Source: Candidatus Aquicultor sp. (GTDB lineage Bacteria > Actinomycetota > Aquicultoria > Aquicultorales > Aquicultoraceae). Taken from it: 64,000 bases of DNA. Of the stretch, positions 17,170 to 25,097 are shown piece after piece. Position numbers and translations under genes: made by a program. The notes below the pieces were generated by a model. It saw only the letters and a list, made by a program, of their open reading frames with translations. It was not told the DNA's origin and did no database searches. How positions within the stretch are numbered: the stretch's first letter is position 1; each line of letters starts with the position of its first letter. The stretch is from contig DASXVE010000025.1 of the NCBI GenBank assembly GCA_036504445.1, positions 186,001 through 250,000 on the forward strand. The letters run 5' to 3'.

Positions 17170-17907
17170 TTACAATCCCTGCAGCTTAAAGCGGGTGATC
17201 ATCTTCAAATACTGCGCAATCGTCTTTGATATTTTTATCTTACTCTTTCCGACCTTCTGATCATACTTGAGCACAAACCCAACCTCATCGATTGTAGCAC
17301 CGAGGGCACGAAGCTTCAAAAGGATTTCCGGGGTAACCGAGAACCCGGTTTCTTCGATAAAGGCATCACCGTACCTGCTAAACCCACGTTTAATAATCTC
17401 GGCGCTAAAAGCCCGGTAGCCGCATGTGTAGTCACGAAGCCCCTTGGTCGGGAAAAAGATAGTAAGTAGTGTTCCCGAGCCGCGGCTTAAGACCTTTCTA
17501 AACGAGGAGAGGCCGCGCTCGACGCCACCGGGAGCAAAGCGCGAAGCGATTACCACGTCGTTTCCTTGGGCAATCTTATCCATCATGGAGGGCATGTATG
17601 CTGGATCGTGCGTTGCATCGCCATCGAGCGTGATAATGATGCCGCCGTTTTCACTCAATTCGGCCGCTTTGCGCAACCCTTTTGCCATGGTTCTACCAAG
17701 CCCGGCGTTGGGATGGTTGGCCAGCGGTACAATAACATATTGAGCGGACAGGTCTTTGATGATATCGGGGGTTTTATCGGTTGAACCGTCATCTACGATA
17801 ATTGCCTTGTAGGTGATGTTGTTGTCGCTCGCCATCTTGGCAATCCCCTCGACAAGAACAGCGAGATTTCCCTCTTCGTTATAGGCTGGGATTACAATGT
17901 AAAGCAC
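17170..17907 (-). CDS. Glycosyltransferase family 2, dolichol-phosphate mannosyltransferase-like
   Basis: About 245 residues from a GTG at 17907 preceded by GAGGGGG at 6-nt spacing (a TTG at 17922 is the longer alternative). The GT-A fold shows YIVIPAYNEEGNL at the N-terminus, VDDGSTDKTP, the metal/nucleotide-binding LDGDATHDP, and DYTCGYRAFSAEI. This order is typical of DPM1-like synthases that load a sugar onto polyprenyl phosphate at the cytoplasmic face. No C-terminal membrane helices are present. It overlaps the end of wecB by 29 nt and precedes the small EamA-like transporter. The sugar carried is not determinable. Confidence 0.82.
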   Translation of the reverse strand: MLYIVIPAYNEEGNLAVLVEGIAKMASDNNITYKAIIVDDGSTDKTPDIIKDLSAQYVIVPLANHPNAGLGRTMAKGLRKAAELSENGGIIITLDGDATHDPAYMPSMMDKIAQGNDVVIASRFAPGGVERGLSSFRKVLSRGSGTLLTIFFPTKGLRDYTCGYRAFSAEIIKRGFSRYGDAFIEETGFSVTPEILLKLRALGATIDEVGFVLKYDQKVGKSKIKISKTIAQYLKMITRFKLQGL

Positions 17908-19018
17908 GTGGAGCCCCCTCAAGAATTGTAGCGATGCGCTCGCTTGCGTGTCCGTCTCCGTACGGGTTTACGGACCGCGCCATCCTATTATATTCCTCTT
18001 TGTCGTTTAAGAGAATCTGAGCTTCGTTAACAATATCAGCTCTATCCCGACCCACAACCCGCACGGTGCCCGCCTCAACGCCCTCAGGCCGTTCTGTGAC
18101 TTCTCTCAGCACTAGAACCGGTTTACCGAGCGATGGTGCCTCTTCTTGAATGCCGCCCGAATCGGTCAGAATGAGGTATGATTTACTTATCAGCTGCACG
18201 AACGGCTCGTAGTCGAGCGGCTTTATCAAATGCACGCGCTCGACTTCCCCGAGCACTTCACGGGCGGTCTGCTGGACGAGCGGGTTAAGATGGACCGCAA
18301 AGGCTACTTCGACATCCGCATTTCGCTCGACGATATCTCGGATTGCCGTGCAAATCTGCTTGAGCGGCTCACCCCAGTTCTCGCGCCGATGCGACGTCAC
18401 CAGGATCACGCGCCGGTTATCAAAATCTATCTCTTTCAGTTCGGGTTGCGTGAATTCGTAATCGGGACGTACCGTCTGTAGGAGCGCATCGATTACGGTA
18501 TTGCCGGTGATATAAATGTTCTCTTTAGGAATATTGCAAGCTATAAGGTTTTGCGCCGATTGCTCTGTCGGGGCAAAATGGTAATCTGCAATCACGGTAG
18601 TAAGCGACCGGTTAATCTCTTCTGGAAACGGATGGTACTTGTCAAAACTGCGAAGGCCGGCTTCTATGTGGCCCACTTTGACCTTGTTGTAAAACGCGGC
18701 GAGCGCGGCAACAAACGTGGTTGTCGTATCCCCTTGCACCAGCAGAATATCGGGTTGCTCGCTTTCAATAACCGGTTTTAAACCGAGCAGCGCCCGGCTT
18801 GTGATATCGAAGAGATCCTGGCCCGCCCGCATAATATCGAGATCATAATCGGGCGTGATATTAAAGAGGTCGAGCACCTGGTCGAGCATTTCGCGGTGCT
18901 GGGCGGTCACCGCAACCACGGATTTAAACGTATCGGCCCGGCGCCCTAGCTCCTTTACAACAGGCGCCATCTTGATCGCTTCCGGGCGCGTGCCAAAAAC
19001 TGTTAAAACCTTAATCAC
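17879..19018 (-). CDS. wecB: UDP-N-acetylglucosamine 2-epimerase (non-hydrolysing)
   Basis: 379 residues, the usual length. It interconverts UDP-GlcNAc and UDP-ManNAc in the cytoplasm. Landmarks: VFGTRPEAIKMAPVVKEL at the N-terminus, TAQHREMLDQ, VQGDTTTTF, HIEAGLRS, PFPEEINR, ILVTSHRRENWG, and LTDSGGIQEEAPSLGKPVLVLR with the conserved Asp/Glu pair. The start codon is GTG just after the epimerase stop, and the end overlaps the GT2 gene, so the set epimerase-wecB-GT2-EamA is one operon. With WecC (start of window) it gives UDP-ManNAcA for a surface polymer. Confidence 0.95.
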   Translation of the reverse strand: MIKVLTVFGTRPEAIKMAPVVKELGRRADTFKSVVAVTAQHREMLDQVLDLFNITPDYDLDIMRAGQDLFDITSRALLGLKPVIESEQPDILLVQGDTTTTFVAALAAFYNKVKVGHIEAGLRSFDKYHPFPEEINRSLTTVIADYHFAPTEQSAQNLIACNIPKENIYITGNTVIDALLQTVRPDYEFTQPELKEIDFDNRRVILVTSHRRENWGEPLKQICTAIRDIVERNADVEVAFAVHLNPLVQQTAREVLGEVERVHLIKPLDYEPFVQLISKSYLILTDSGGIQEEAPSLGKPVLVLREVTERPEGVEAGTVRVVGRDRADIVNEAQILLNDKEEYNRMARSVNPYGDGHASERIATILEGAPRALHCNPSL

Positions 19019-19021
19019 GTG

Positions 19022-19951
19022 CTAACCAACTTTCAAAATATTCTTGAAAAATTCTGCGGTAAGGGTAAGGCCTTGTTCGATATCAACCTGCGGCTCCCAC
19101 CCGAGCGCTTGTTTCGCAAGTGTATTGGCAAGGTACGTCCGGTCGAGTTCGCCCTGACGCGCCGGGCAATACACGGCATCGCGATCGTAGCCGATAATGT
19201 TCTTCAATCTGGAGAAGAGCTCGTTAACCGATGTGCCTGCAGCGGTGCCGATATTGACCGCGATATTGTCGCCTGTTTCCAGGGCTAGCACATTCGCCCG
19301 GACCACATCGCCCACGTACACGTAGTCGCGCAGCTGTTCCCCGGTACCGAAAATCTTTACGTCGCGCCCGTCAAGCATAGCCTGGCAGAAAATCGCGATA
19401 ACGCCGGCTTCACCGTGGGGGTCTTGCCGGGGTCCATAGATATTGCCGTAACGAAGCGCGGTGTAGCCAAGCCCATGAAGTTCGTGATAGCAGCTTAAAT
19501 AATACTCGCCTGCAACTTTTGACGCGCCATACGGAGCCAGCGGATTAAGTTTTGTCGTCTCATCGGCCGGCAAGATTTCCGGCTCACCGTAGATCGCGCC
19601 GCCCGATGACGCGAAGAGCACCTTTTTAACATTGTGCTTGATGCAGCTCTGCAGCAGGTTGATCATGCCGAGTACGTTGATATTGGCATCGTAAACAGGA
19701 TCGTCGACCGATCTTCTTACGTCGATCTGCGCTGCATGGTGGTTAAGAACGTCGGGCTTTTCTTTTGCGATGACCAGCTCGACTTCAGATGAACGGACAT
19801 CAAGTTTGTAGAGACGCGCCTTCGGGTTCACGTTTTCTTCTTTGCCGCTTGAGAGGTTATCGATGACGGCGACATCGTGGCCGGCCTCGATGTATGCATC
19901 AACTATATTTGAGCCGATAAAGCCGGCGCCACCAGTCACTATAATTCGCAC
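19022..19951 (-). CDS. NAD-dependent nucleotide-sugar epimerase (GalE/WbpP-like SDR)
   Basis: 309 residues from GTG 19951 with AGGCGG 6 nt upstream; an upstream in-frame start adds 14 unlikely residues. Extended SDR: IIVTGGAGFIGSN (NAD site), DNLSSGKEENV, the SSGGAIYGEP region, and catalytic YGASK (Y-x3-K) at about residue 147. C-terminal substrate-binding blocks include IYGPRQDPHGEAGVIAIF and GTGEQLRDYVYVGDV. It probably epimerises UDP-Glc/Gal or their N-acetyl forms; exact specificity cannot be read. First gene of the operon with wecB. Confidence 0.85.
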   Translation of the reverse strand: MRIIVTGGAGFIGSNIVDAYIEAGHDVAVIDNLSSGKEENVNPKARLYKLDVRSSEVELVIAKEKPDVLNHHAAQIDVRRSVDDPVYDANINVLGMINLLQSCIKHNVKKVLFASSGGAIYGEPEILPADETTKLNPLAPYGASKVAGEYYLSCYHELHGLGYTALRYGNIYGPRQDPHGEAGVIAIFCQAMLDGRDVKIFGTGEQLRDYVYVGDVVRANVLALETGDNIAVNIGTAAGTSVNELFSRLKNIIGYDRDAVYCPARQGELDRTYLANTLAKQALGWEPQVDIEQGLTLTAEFFKNILKVG

Positions 19952-20211
19952 TAAAAACCGCCTTTCGCTTCGTGTACAATTTGTCTTTCGCATACGTACC
20001 CTAACAGGCTACGCTCTAAATCGGTTCGCGAGATCGGATTCTGTTTTCAGTATATCTTACCATGCAAGTTCGCGTACATAACAGCATCGTACTCTTGTTG
20101 AGTTACCTTTTTTTGGATATAGTTAAGTTAAGTTTTTGATATGCAGGCTGGATATAAGGTTTCGAGGTTTCATATCTGAGATCTGCAAACCTGTGAAAAG
20201 CGAGGTTCACG

Positions 20212-20466
20212 ATGCTTATTGCCGCATTGCTTGCGGTTATCTTTATGTTAAACCTCCCATTCGGCTACTGGAGAGCCGGCCAAGAGAAATTCTCAAGGGG
20301 CTGGTTCCTAGCCGTTCATCTTCCGGTGCCGGTAATCGTCCTACTAAGGGTAACCTTCGGGTTCAGCTGGACGGCGCTGCCCTTCACCGTGCTCGCGTTC
20401 TTCCTGGGCCAGTACGGCGGCGGGCTTCTACGTTCAACCCTCCCTAGTAAAGTTCCTATCAAGTAA
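20212..20466 (+). CDS. Small hydrophobic membrane protein, unknown function
   Basis: 84 residues with a GCGAGG ribosome site upstream of the ATG. Three hydrophobic segments are seen: LIAALLAVIFMLNLPFGYW, WFLAVHLPVPVIVLLRV and LPFTVLAFFLGQYGGGLL. Composition and ribosome site support a real gene, but I cannot name the family with certainty. It stands alone between the glycan operon and a transposase-like gene. Confidence 0.6.
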   Translation: MLIAALLAVIFMLNLPFGYWRAGQEKFSRGWFLAVHLPVPVIVLLRVTFGFSWTALPFTVLAFFLGQYGGGLLRSTLPSKVPIK

Positions 20467-20514
20467 ATTCGCAGATCATTTCTACCGCATACCGCTTTCT
20501 CTGCAGTAAACCGC

Positions 20515-20991
20515 CTACGGGCGATACTTCTTTCCACCGTAAATATAGGAAAACGGATACGCGTACGCATCTTCTATGATCCCCGCTCGCTTCGGATTTT
20601 CAAAGATGAAGACGGCGGTCGGCACGACCTCGGTATCTATAAGCGGTCGCTCTAAAAAATCAGGCTGCCAGATAGGGCTGTTGTTGCCACCTCGCGCCAT
20701 CAGGTACTCATAGCGCATGCGTATCAGATTGATAAAGTGGTTGACCATAATATCACCCGGTTGGCATAAGATATGCACGTGATCGGGCATAATGCAGAAC
20801 GCAAAGAGGCTAAACCCGTGAAGCGCGGATGTTTCAAACAAAAGATAGGCAAGATCATTGCAGTTGCTCTCTGCGCCAAAAAACTTTGTGCGCTGGTGCG
20901 TTGGAAGCATTATGTGATACGCGATCGGCATAGGGTGAATATTGCCAAGTAACGTACTATAACGATTGCTGGTAACCCGCCTGCTGTCCAT
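20515..20991 (-). CDS. RAYT / IS200-like Y1 transposase domain protein
   Basis: 158 residues with the HUH Y1-transposase pattern: YHIMLPTHQR near the N-terminus, FCIMPDHVHILCQP (H-x-H metal site) at about 62-75, INLIRMRYEYLMARG with the probable catalytic Tyr, and a final NPKRAGIIEDAYAYPFSYIYGG block. This is the REP-associated tyrosine transposase type, usually a single-copy domesticated gene rather than a self-mobile IS. No clear flanking IS200-type ends or REP hairpins were found; only a 6-bp palindrome lies just upstream (about 21000-21016). Confidence 0.85.
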   Translation of the reverse strand: MDSRRVTSNRYSTLLGNIHPMPIAYHIMLPTHQRTKFFGAESNCNDLAYLLFETSALHGFSLFAFCIMPDHVHILCQPGDIMVNHFINLIRMRYEYLMARGGNNSPIWQPDFLERPLIDTEVVPTAVFIFENPKRAGIIEDAYAYPFSYIYGGKKYRP

Positions 20992-21145
20992 GAAATATTA
21001 CAATAATGTAATCGTACTGTTCTAGCAATACCTTATACAAAACTAGTTTATATTTTATTTATATACGATACTATTGAGGTAATGTTTAAGGTTGCACCGT
21101 AAGTCATGCTGGTTGCTGCGTTGGTTTAAGGAAGCCGGGATATCG

Positions 21146-22033
21146 TTAAATACCCTTTTTTACCAGTTCTTTAAGGTAAGCTCTGAGCTCCGGTCCGTAT
21201 TCATCACTCATGAGCGCGATTTCAATCGTCGCTTTTATCCATGAGGTTATATTGCCGATATCGTACCGCGGACTGGTTACCTCGAATGCGTAGATTTCCT
21301 CTTTCTTAAGCAAGCGCCTTAAACCGTCGGTGAGCTGTATCTCGCCACCGAGACCCGGGGCCGTTTTCGACAGCGCATCGAAAATTCCGGGCGTCAGAAT
21401 ATAGCGGCCAAGGATCGCCAGGTCGGACGGCGCATCTTTAGGCGCGGGCTTTTCAACGAGATCGGTGATTTTATAGAGTTTATCACCCACCTGATCCACG
21501 GCGATAACACCATACCGTTGTACCTCAGACATCGGAACGCGCTCAACCGCAATAATCGATGCGCCGAGTCTGTTGTACGCTTTAATGAGGTCACGGGTAC
21601 AAGGCTTATGGTTTAAGGTGATAATATCACCAAGAAGCACGGCAAAGGGGTTGTTCCCAACATGCTTTTCCGCACAGAGGACGGCGTGGCCTAGACCGGC
21701 GGCGTCTTTCTGGCGGATATAGTGGATATCGGCAAGCTTGGCAATGTTTTCAAGCTCGGCAACGGTGAGCTGATCGTTTTTCTTCTTGAGTACGGCCTCG
21801 AGCTCAAACGAGCGGTCAAAATGGTCTTCGATTGCACGCTTGCCGCGACCCGTTATAATAAGCACATCATCGATGCCGGACGCTACCGCTTCCTCGACGA
21901 CGTATTGTACGGTCGGTTTATCCACAACCGGAACCATTTCCTTAGGTTGTGATTTAGTGATCGGCAAAAATCTCGTACCCAGTCCCGCTGCAGGTATTAC
22001 CGCTTTTGTTACCCGAAGTTTGTTGTCAGTCAC
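21146..22033 (-). CDS. galU: UTP-glucose-1-phosphate uridylyltransferase
   Basis: 295 residues, full length for bacterial GalU. Makes UDP-glucose from UTP and glucose-1-phosphate. The nucleotidyltransferase motif KAVIPAAGLGTRFLPITKSQPKEM is at residues 10-33, followed by VVDKPTVQYVVEEA, DAAGLGHAVLCA, LLGDII, LVEKP and RYDIGN. The start is GTG at 22033. Its product can serve the nucleotide-sugar enzymes next door and the GT3 glycogen synthase at 61.6-63.4 kb, which uses UDP-glucose in its characterised relatives. It is divergent from the glucose-6-phosphate isomerase gene. Confidence 0.95.
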   Translation of the reverse strand: MTDNKLRVTKAVIPAAGLGTRFLPITKSQPKEMVPVVDKPTVQYVVEEAVASGIDDVLIITGRGKRAIEDHFDRSFELEAVLKKKNDQLTVAELENIAKLADIHYIRQKDAAGLGHAVLCAEKHVGNNPFAVLLGDIITLNHKPCTRDLIKAYNRLGASIIAVERVPMSEVQRYGVIAVDQVGDKLYKITDLVEKPAPKDAPSDLAILGRYILTPGIFDALSKTAPGLGGEIQLTDGLRRLLKKEEIYAFEVTSPRYDIGNITSWIKATIEIALMSDEYGPELRAYLKELVKKGI

Positions 22034-22366
22034 GTCTCCGAAGTCCTTTCTTTTTCCTGTGCCGCAAATAAGTTAATACCGTTACGTTGTGCGTAGCAGC
22101 CGCACCCAACGCTGCTGTATGACTAGCGTACCACAGACGTGCGTGTAACTTCAAAGTCGTAGTTGAAAAGTCATCCGCAGCATGTGCACACTGATATTTG
22201 CCCGCGTGCCAACAAGCGAAAACTTGGGAATAAGAAGGAAATTGGACCCCCTTTCAAGTATAAGATATATTCATCAGTTGCTGTCTACGGCAACGATTAA
22301 AGTTCTCGTTTATTGGAAGAATGTAATGTGATTTTGTTTACGCGCAATGAAACGGAGGAGTTGACA
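22034..22366. other. Divergent intergenic region between galU and the GPI gene
   Basis: 333 nt holding promoters for both directions. The only clear element is the plus-strand pair TTGGAC/TATATT (22242-22271). No gene or structured RNA is recognised. Confidence 0.5.
22242..22271 (+). promoter_or_regulatory. Candidate promoter of the glucose-6-phosphate isomerase gene
   Basis: TTGGAC at 22242-22247 and TATATT at 22266-22271 with an 18-nt spacer, about 95 nt upstream of the translation start. Confidence 0.4.
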
Positions 22367-23161
22367 TTGGTAAAGCTCGAACCCATCTCTGGTCTGCCGT
22401 TAGGGCTTGATGATGCACATTTGGTATTTGAGGACGGCTTACCCGTCGTAGTGCCGGATGTCCGCCACTTACAAGACTTTAAGGATGTGCTCGCCCCAAA
22501 TTCGCCTTTAGTAGGGCCGGAAGATGCGTACTTTATGTACCGCGATATCGGTCGGGATAAGGATAAGGTGATGTTTCGCCGGTATAACTATCGCTATGAT
22601 ATTACGATTATTCAGCCCGGTATTATCGGCCGTGAACTCATGAAAACCGTTGGGCACTACCACCCGATCGTTCCCAACGAAAGCATCACCTACCCTGAAG
22701 TATACGAGGTTCTAAGCGGACGCGCGCACTATGTCTGCCAGAAAGTTGACGGCAACAAAGTGCTCGACTTCTTCGTTGTCGAAGCCCTTCCGGGCCAAAA
22801 GGTCGTTATCCCGCCGGGATACGGTCACATTACGATTAACCCTGAGGACGAGCCGCTCGTTATGAGCAACGTAACCGCAGACGGATTTAAATCGATCTAT
22901 AAACCGTTTGAGGAACTGCACGGCGCAGCATATTACGAGCTTGCAAATTTCGACTGGGAACAAAATCCGAATTACCAGATCGACACCGCCCCGAAGTGGG
23001 CTAAAGCGAACGAAGTACCGTCATTCGGCCTGACCGAAGCCGTACCGCTCTACGCGTCGATTACAACCAACCCGGATGATTTTAGATACCTGGTCGACCC
23101 GGAGCCCTACATGGACACGTTCGATAAGGTGCTTCAGATGACCGGTAATCTGCTTGGGTAA
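22367..23161 (+). CDS. Glucose-6-phosphate isomerase, cupin (archaeal) type
   Basis: 264 residues from TTG 22367, chosen because GGAGGAG lies 6 nt upstream; a longer in-frame start at 22313 has no ribosome site. Interconverts glucose-6-phosphate and fructose-6-phosphate with a bound divalent metal. The cupin core is visible: ELMKTVGHYHPIVPNE (metal-binding His residues), YPEVYEVLSGRAHYV and PGQKVVIPPGYGHITIN (third His). This is the PGI family known from Thermococcales and a scattering of bacteria, unrelated to the common GPI, so lateral transfer is plausible. A strong terminator follows. Confidence 0.88.
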   Translation: MVKLEPISGLPLGLDDAHLVFEDGLPVVVPDVRHLQDFKDVLAPNSPLVGPEDAYFMYRDIGRDKDKVMFRRYNYRYDITIIQPGIIGRELMKTVGHYHPIVPNESITYPEVYEVLSGRAHYVCQKVDGNKVLDFFVVEALPGQKVVIPPGYGHITINPEDEPLVMSNVTADGFKSIYKPFEELHGAAYYELANFDWEQNPNYQIDTAPKWAKANEVPSFGLTEAVPLYASITTNPDDFRYLVDPEPYMDTFDKVLQMTGNLLG

Positions 23162-23178
23162 GGCCTAGCGCAAGAACC

Positions 23179-23208
23179 AAAAAGGAGAAGCAATGCTTCT
23201 CCTTTTTT
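23179..23208 (+). terminator. Rho-independent terminator
   Basis: 13-bp stem (23179-23191 with 23195-23207, arms AAAAAGGAGAAGC and complement), 3-nt loop and a T-run, 17 nt after the GPI stop. A-rich on the other side, so it may also serve hemL transcripts. Confidence 0.9.
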
Positions 23209-23308
23209 ATTTCGTTTAGCAATTTTACCTACCGGTACATTTCTAGCGCCGTTTTCTTATCGAAGAGCAGCGTGCGGTGCAACATGTAACCTATCGCTTA
23301 TTTTCGTT

Positions 23309-24592
23309 TTATAGGCCCTTGAGAGCCTTTCCCGCCGCATCAATTGTGCGTTCGATGTCATTATCGGTATGTGCCAATGAGACGAACGCTGCCTCAAACT
23401 GCGATGGCGCCAGGCTAATCCCCTGCGCGAGCATCGATTTAAAATATGCGGCGTATTTTGCCGTATCCGCCGTTTTCGCGCTCGCATAGTCGATAACCGG
23501 AACATCGGTAAAATACATGCACGAAAGTGACCCTACCCGGGTAAACTGCGCCGCTACACCGGCCTCTTGCGCCGCTTGTTTCAGACCATCGGCAAACACC
23601 GTGCCTTTGCAGTCGAGTTCTTCGTACACCTTCGGATCGCTTAAGATGCTAAGAAGTGTTATACCTGCGGTCATCGCTATGGGGTTGCCGGAAAGCGTTC
23701 CGGCCTGGTATACCGGCCCAACCGGCGCAAGATAATCCATGATATCCGCCCGGCCGCCAAACGCGCCGACCGGAAAACCGCCGCCGATGATCTTGCCCAT
23801 CGTGGTGAGGTCCGGGGTGACGTTGTAATACGCTTGCGCGCCGCCGTAGGCAACGCGAAAACCGGTAATAACCTCGTCGAAGATGAGAACGACGCCGTAT
23901 TCTTTGGTAATCCTGCGTAATCCCTCTAGGAAACCGTCTTTTGGCGGGACAACGCCCATGTTGCCTGCCACCGGCTCGACGATCACCGCCGCGATTTCCT
24001 CATGTTGCTCGCGGATTTTTTTCTCAACCGCTTCAAGGTCGTTGTATGGAAGGTTTATCGTATCTTGCGCCGCACCCTCGGTAACGCCGGGGCAATCGGG
24101 CAAACCAAGTGTCACTACACCGGAACCGGCTTGCACGAGCAAACTATCGGAGTGCCCGTGATAGCAACCTTCGAATTTAATAAATTTCGACCTGCCGGTA
24201 AAGCCACGGGCCAAACGGATTGCGCTCATGACCGCTTCTGTCCCCGAGGAAACCATTCGCACCTTTTCAACCGACGGCACCGCCGCAACTACGGCTTTTG
24301 CCATCTCTACTTCGAGTTCTGTCGGCGCGCCGTAGCTGGTGCCCTTCTCCAGCTGATCCCTAACCGCATCGTTTATGCGATCATCGGCGTGGCCTAGTAT
24401 CATCGGGCCCCAGGACGCCACATAATCAATGTACTCGTTCCCATCGACATCATAGACCTTTGAGCCTTTTGCGCGTTCAATAAAAAGCGGGGTCAGCCCT
24501 ACCGATTTAAATGCCCGTACCGGGCTGTTTACGCCCCCTGGAATATATTTCTGAGCCTCATCAAAAAGTTGCCGGGATTTCGATGTATCCAT
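23309..24592 (-). CDS. hemL: Glutamate-1-semialdehyde 2,1-aminomutase
   Basis: 427 residues from ATG 24592, preceded by GGAGG at 5-nt spacing; an in-frame start at 24646 is rejected. PLP enzyme making 5-aminolevulinate from glutamate-1-semialdehyde, the second step of the C5 route. Visible: [49 protein letters not shown] and the PLP-lysine motif [17 protein letters not shown], all as in HemL. Its upstream region holds seven dimers of an 11-bp direct repeat (24654-24884), the most conspicuous regulatory array in the window. It sits downstream of ahbD but behind a 505-nt gap and probably has its own promoter. Confidence 0.96.
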   Translation of the reverse strand: MDTSKSRQLFDEAQKYIPGGVNSPVRAFKSVGLTPLFIERAKGSKVYDVDGNEYIDYVASWGPMILGHADDRINDAVRDQLEKGTSYGAPTELEVEMAKAVVAAVPSVEKVRMVSSGTEAVMSAIRLARGFTGRSKFIKFEGCYHGHSDSLLVQAGSGVVTLGLPDCPGVTEGAAQDTINLPYNDLEAVEKKIREQHEEIAAVIVEPVAGNMGVVPPKDGFLEGLRRITKEYGVVLIFDEVITGFRVAYGGAQAYYNVTPDLTTMGKIIGGGFPVGAFGGRADIMDYLAPVGPVYQAGTLSGNPIAMTAGITLLSILSDPKVYEELDCKGTVFADGLKQAAQEAGVAAQFTRVGSLSCMYFTDVPVIDYASAKTADTAKYAAYFKSMLAQGISLAPSQFEAAFVSLAHTDNDIERTIDAAGKALKGL

Positions 24593-24653
24593 ACCTACCT
24601 CCACCAAATAAAATGCATTTTCGTAATGTTGTAATATCCTGTTCACAATATCT

Positions 24654-24884
24654 GTTCACTATTAGTTTACAATGGTTTGCTCTGCATGCTCAAGCTTGCC
24701 CTATCTCTTCCCAGGCCATTGTTCACTAATCGTTTACATCGTTCTTTTTCTGTTGTTCACTTTTCGGTTACACTTGTCTTTTACACCGTTTTTACACCGT
24801 CTATAAGTGCTTGTTCATTATACGTTTACAACCGTTACAGAATACCGTTCACTTTAAGGTAACTATTGTTAATTATTACTTTAC
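24654..24884 (+). promoter_or_regulatory. Array of seven PHO-box-like direct-repeat dimers upstream of hemL
   Basis: Pairs of a GTTCAC/GTTTAC-like hexamer recur with exactly 11 nt from start to start. They begin at 24654/24665, 24721/24732, 24755/24766, 24779/24790 (TTTTAC twice), 24813/24824, 24847/24858 and 24868/24879. Three of the dimer-to-dimer steps are 34 nt. The pattern matches the 11-nt direct-repeat units of actinobacterial PhoP boxes (GTTCACC-like) and OmpR/PhoB-type binding in general. All dimers read on the plus strand, that is, reversed relative to hemL, whose start is 62 nt from the nearest one. The regulator is not in the window. Confidence 0.7.
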
Positions 24885-24984
24885 AATAAGTGTACTATCG
24901 TAGCACTGCCGTATTATCATATTATTATCTTGGTAGGCCTGGCCTGTTCGTTTAGTTGGCCGGGACTATTAAGCCTATCTTTAG

Positions 24985-25017
24985 AATAATCCCAAGCAGA
25001 GTTTGCTTGGGATTATT
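24985..25017 (-). terminator. Hairpin downstream of ahbD, probable terminator
   Basis: Perfect 14-bp stem (24985-24998 with 25004-25017) with a 5-nt loop, 80 nt past the ahbD stop. The U-tract is imperfect (ATTATT within the stem's 3' arm), so termination is likely but not certain. Confidence 0.6.
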
Positions 25018-25097
25018 GCATAAATGCTAACATAGTGAACAAGCGTTATTATTAACAGAACGATTGTAAATGAAAACTTAATGCTATGCCGTATGCC

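Larger units (their letters stand above)
24593..25097. other. 505-nt intergenic region with operator array and hairpin
   Basis: No gene. It holds the direct-repeat array (24654-24884) and a 14-bp hairpin after ahbD (24985-25017). The remainder is AT-rich. Isolated GTGAAC and GTAAAT at 25035-25072 resemble single half-sites on the other strand. Confidence 0.7.

Noticed and set aside
20160-20211. c-di-GMP (GEMM) riboswitch, from a GCAAACC-like string before the 84-aa gene
   Set aside because: Only a short similarity; the second helix and tetraloop-receptor parts are missing.
24641-24884. CRISPR array
   Set aside because: The repeats are short degenerate hexamers at 11-nt spacing, not 25-37-nt repeats with unique spacers, and no cas gene is present.
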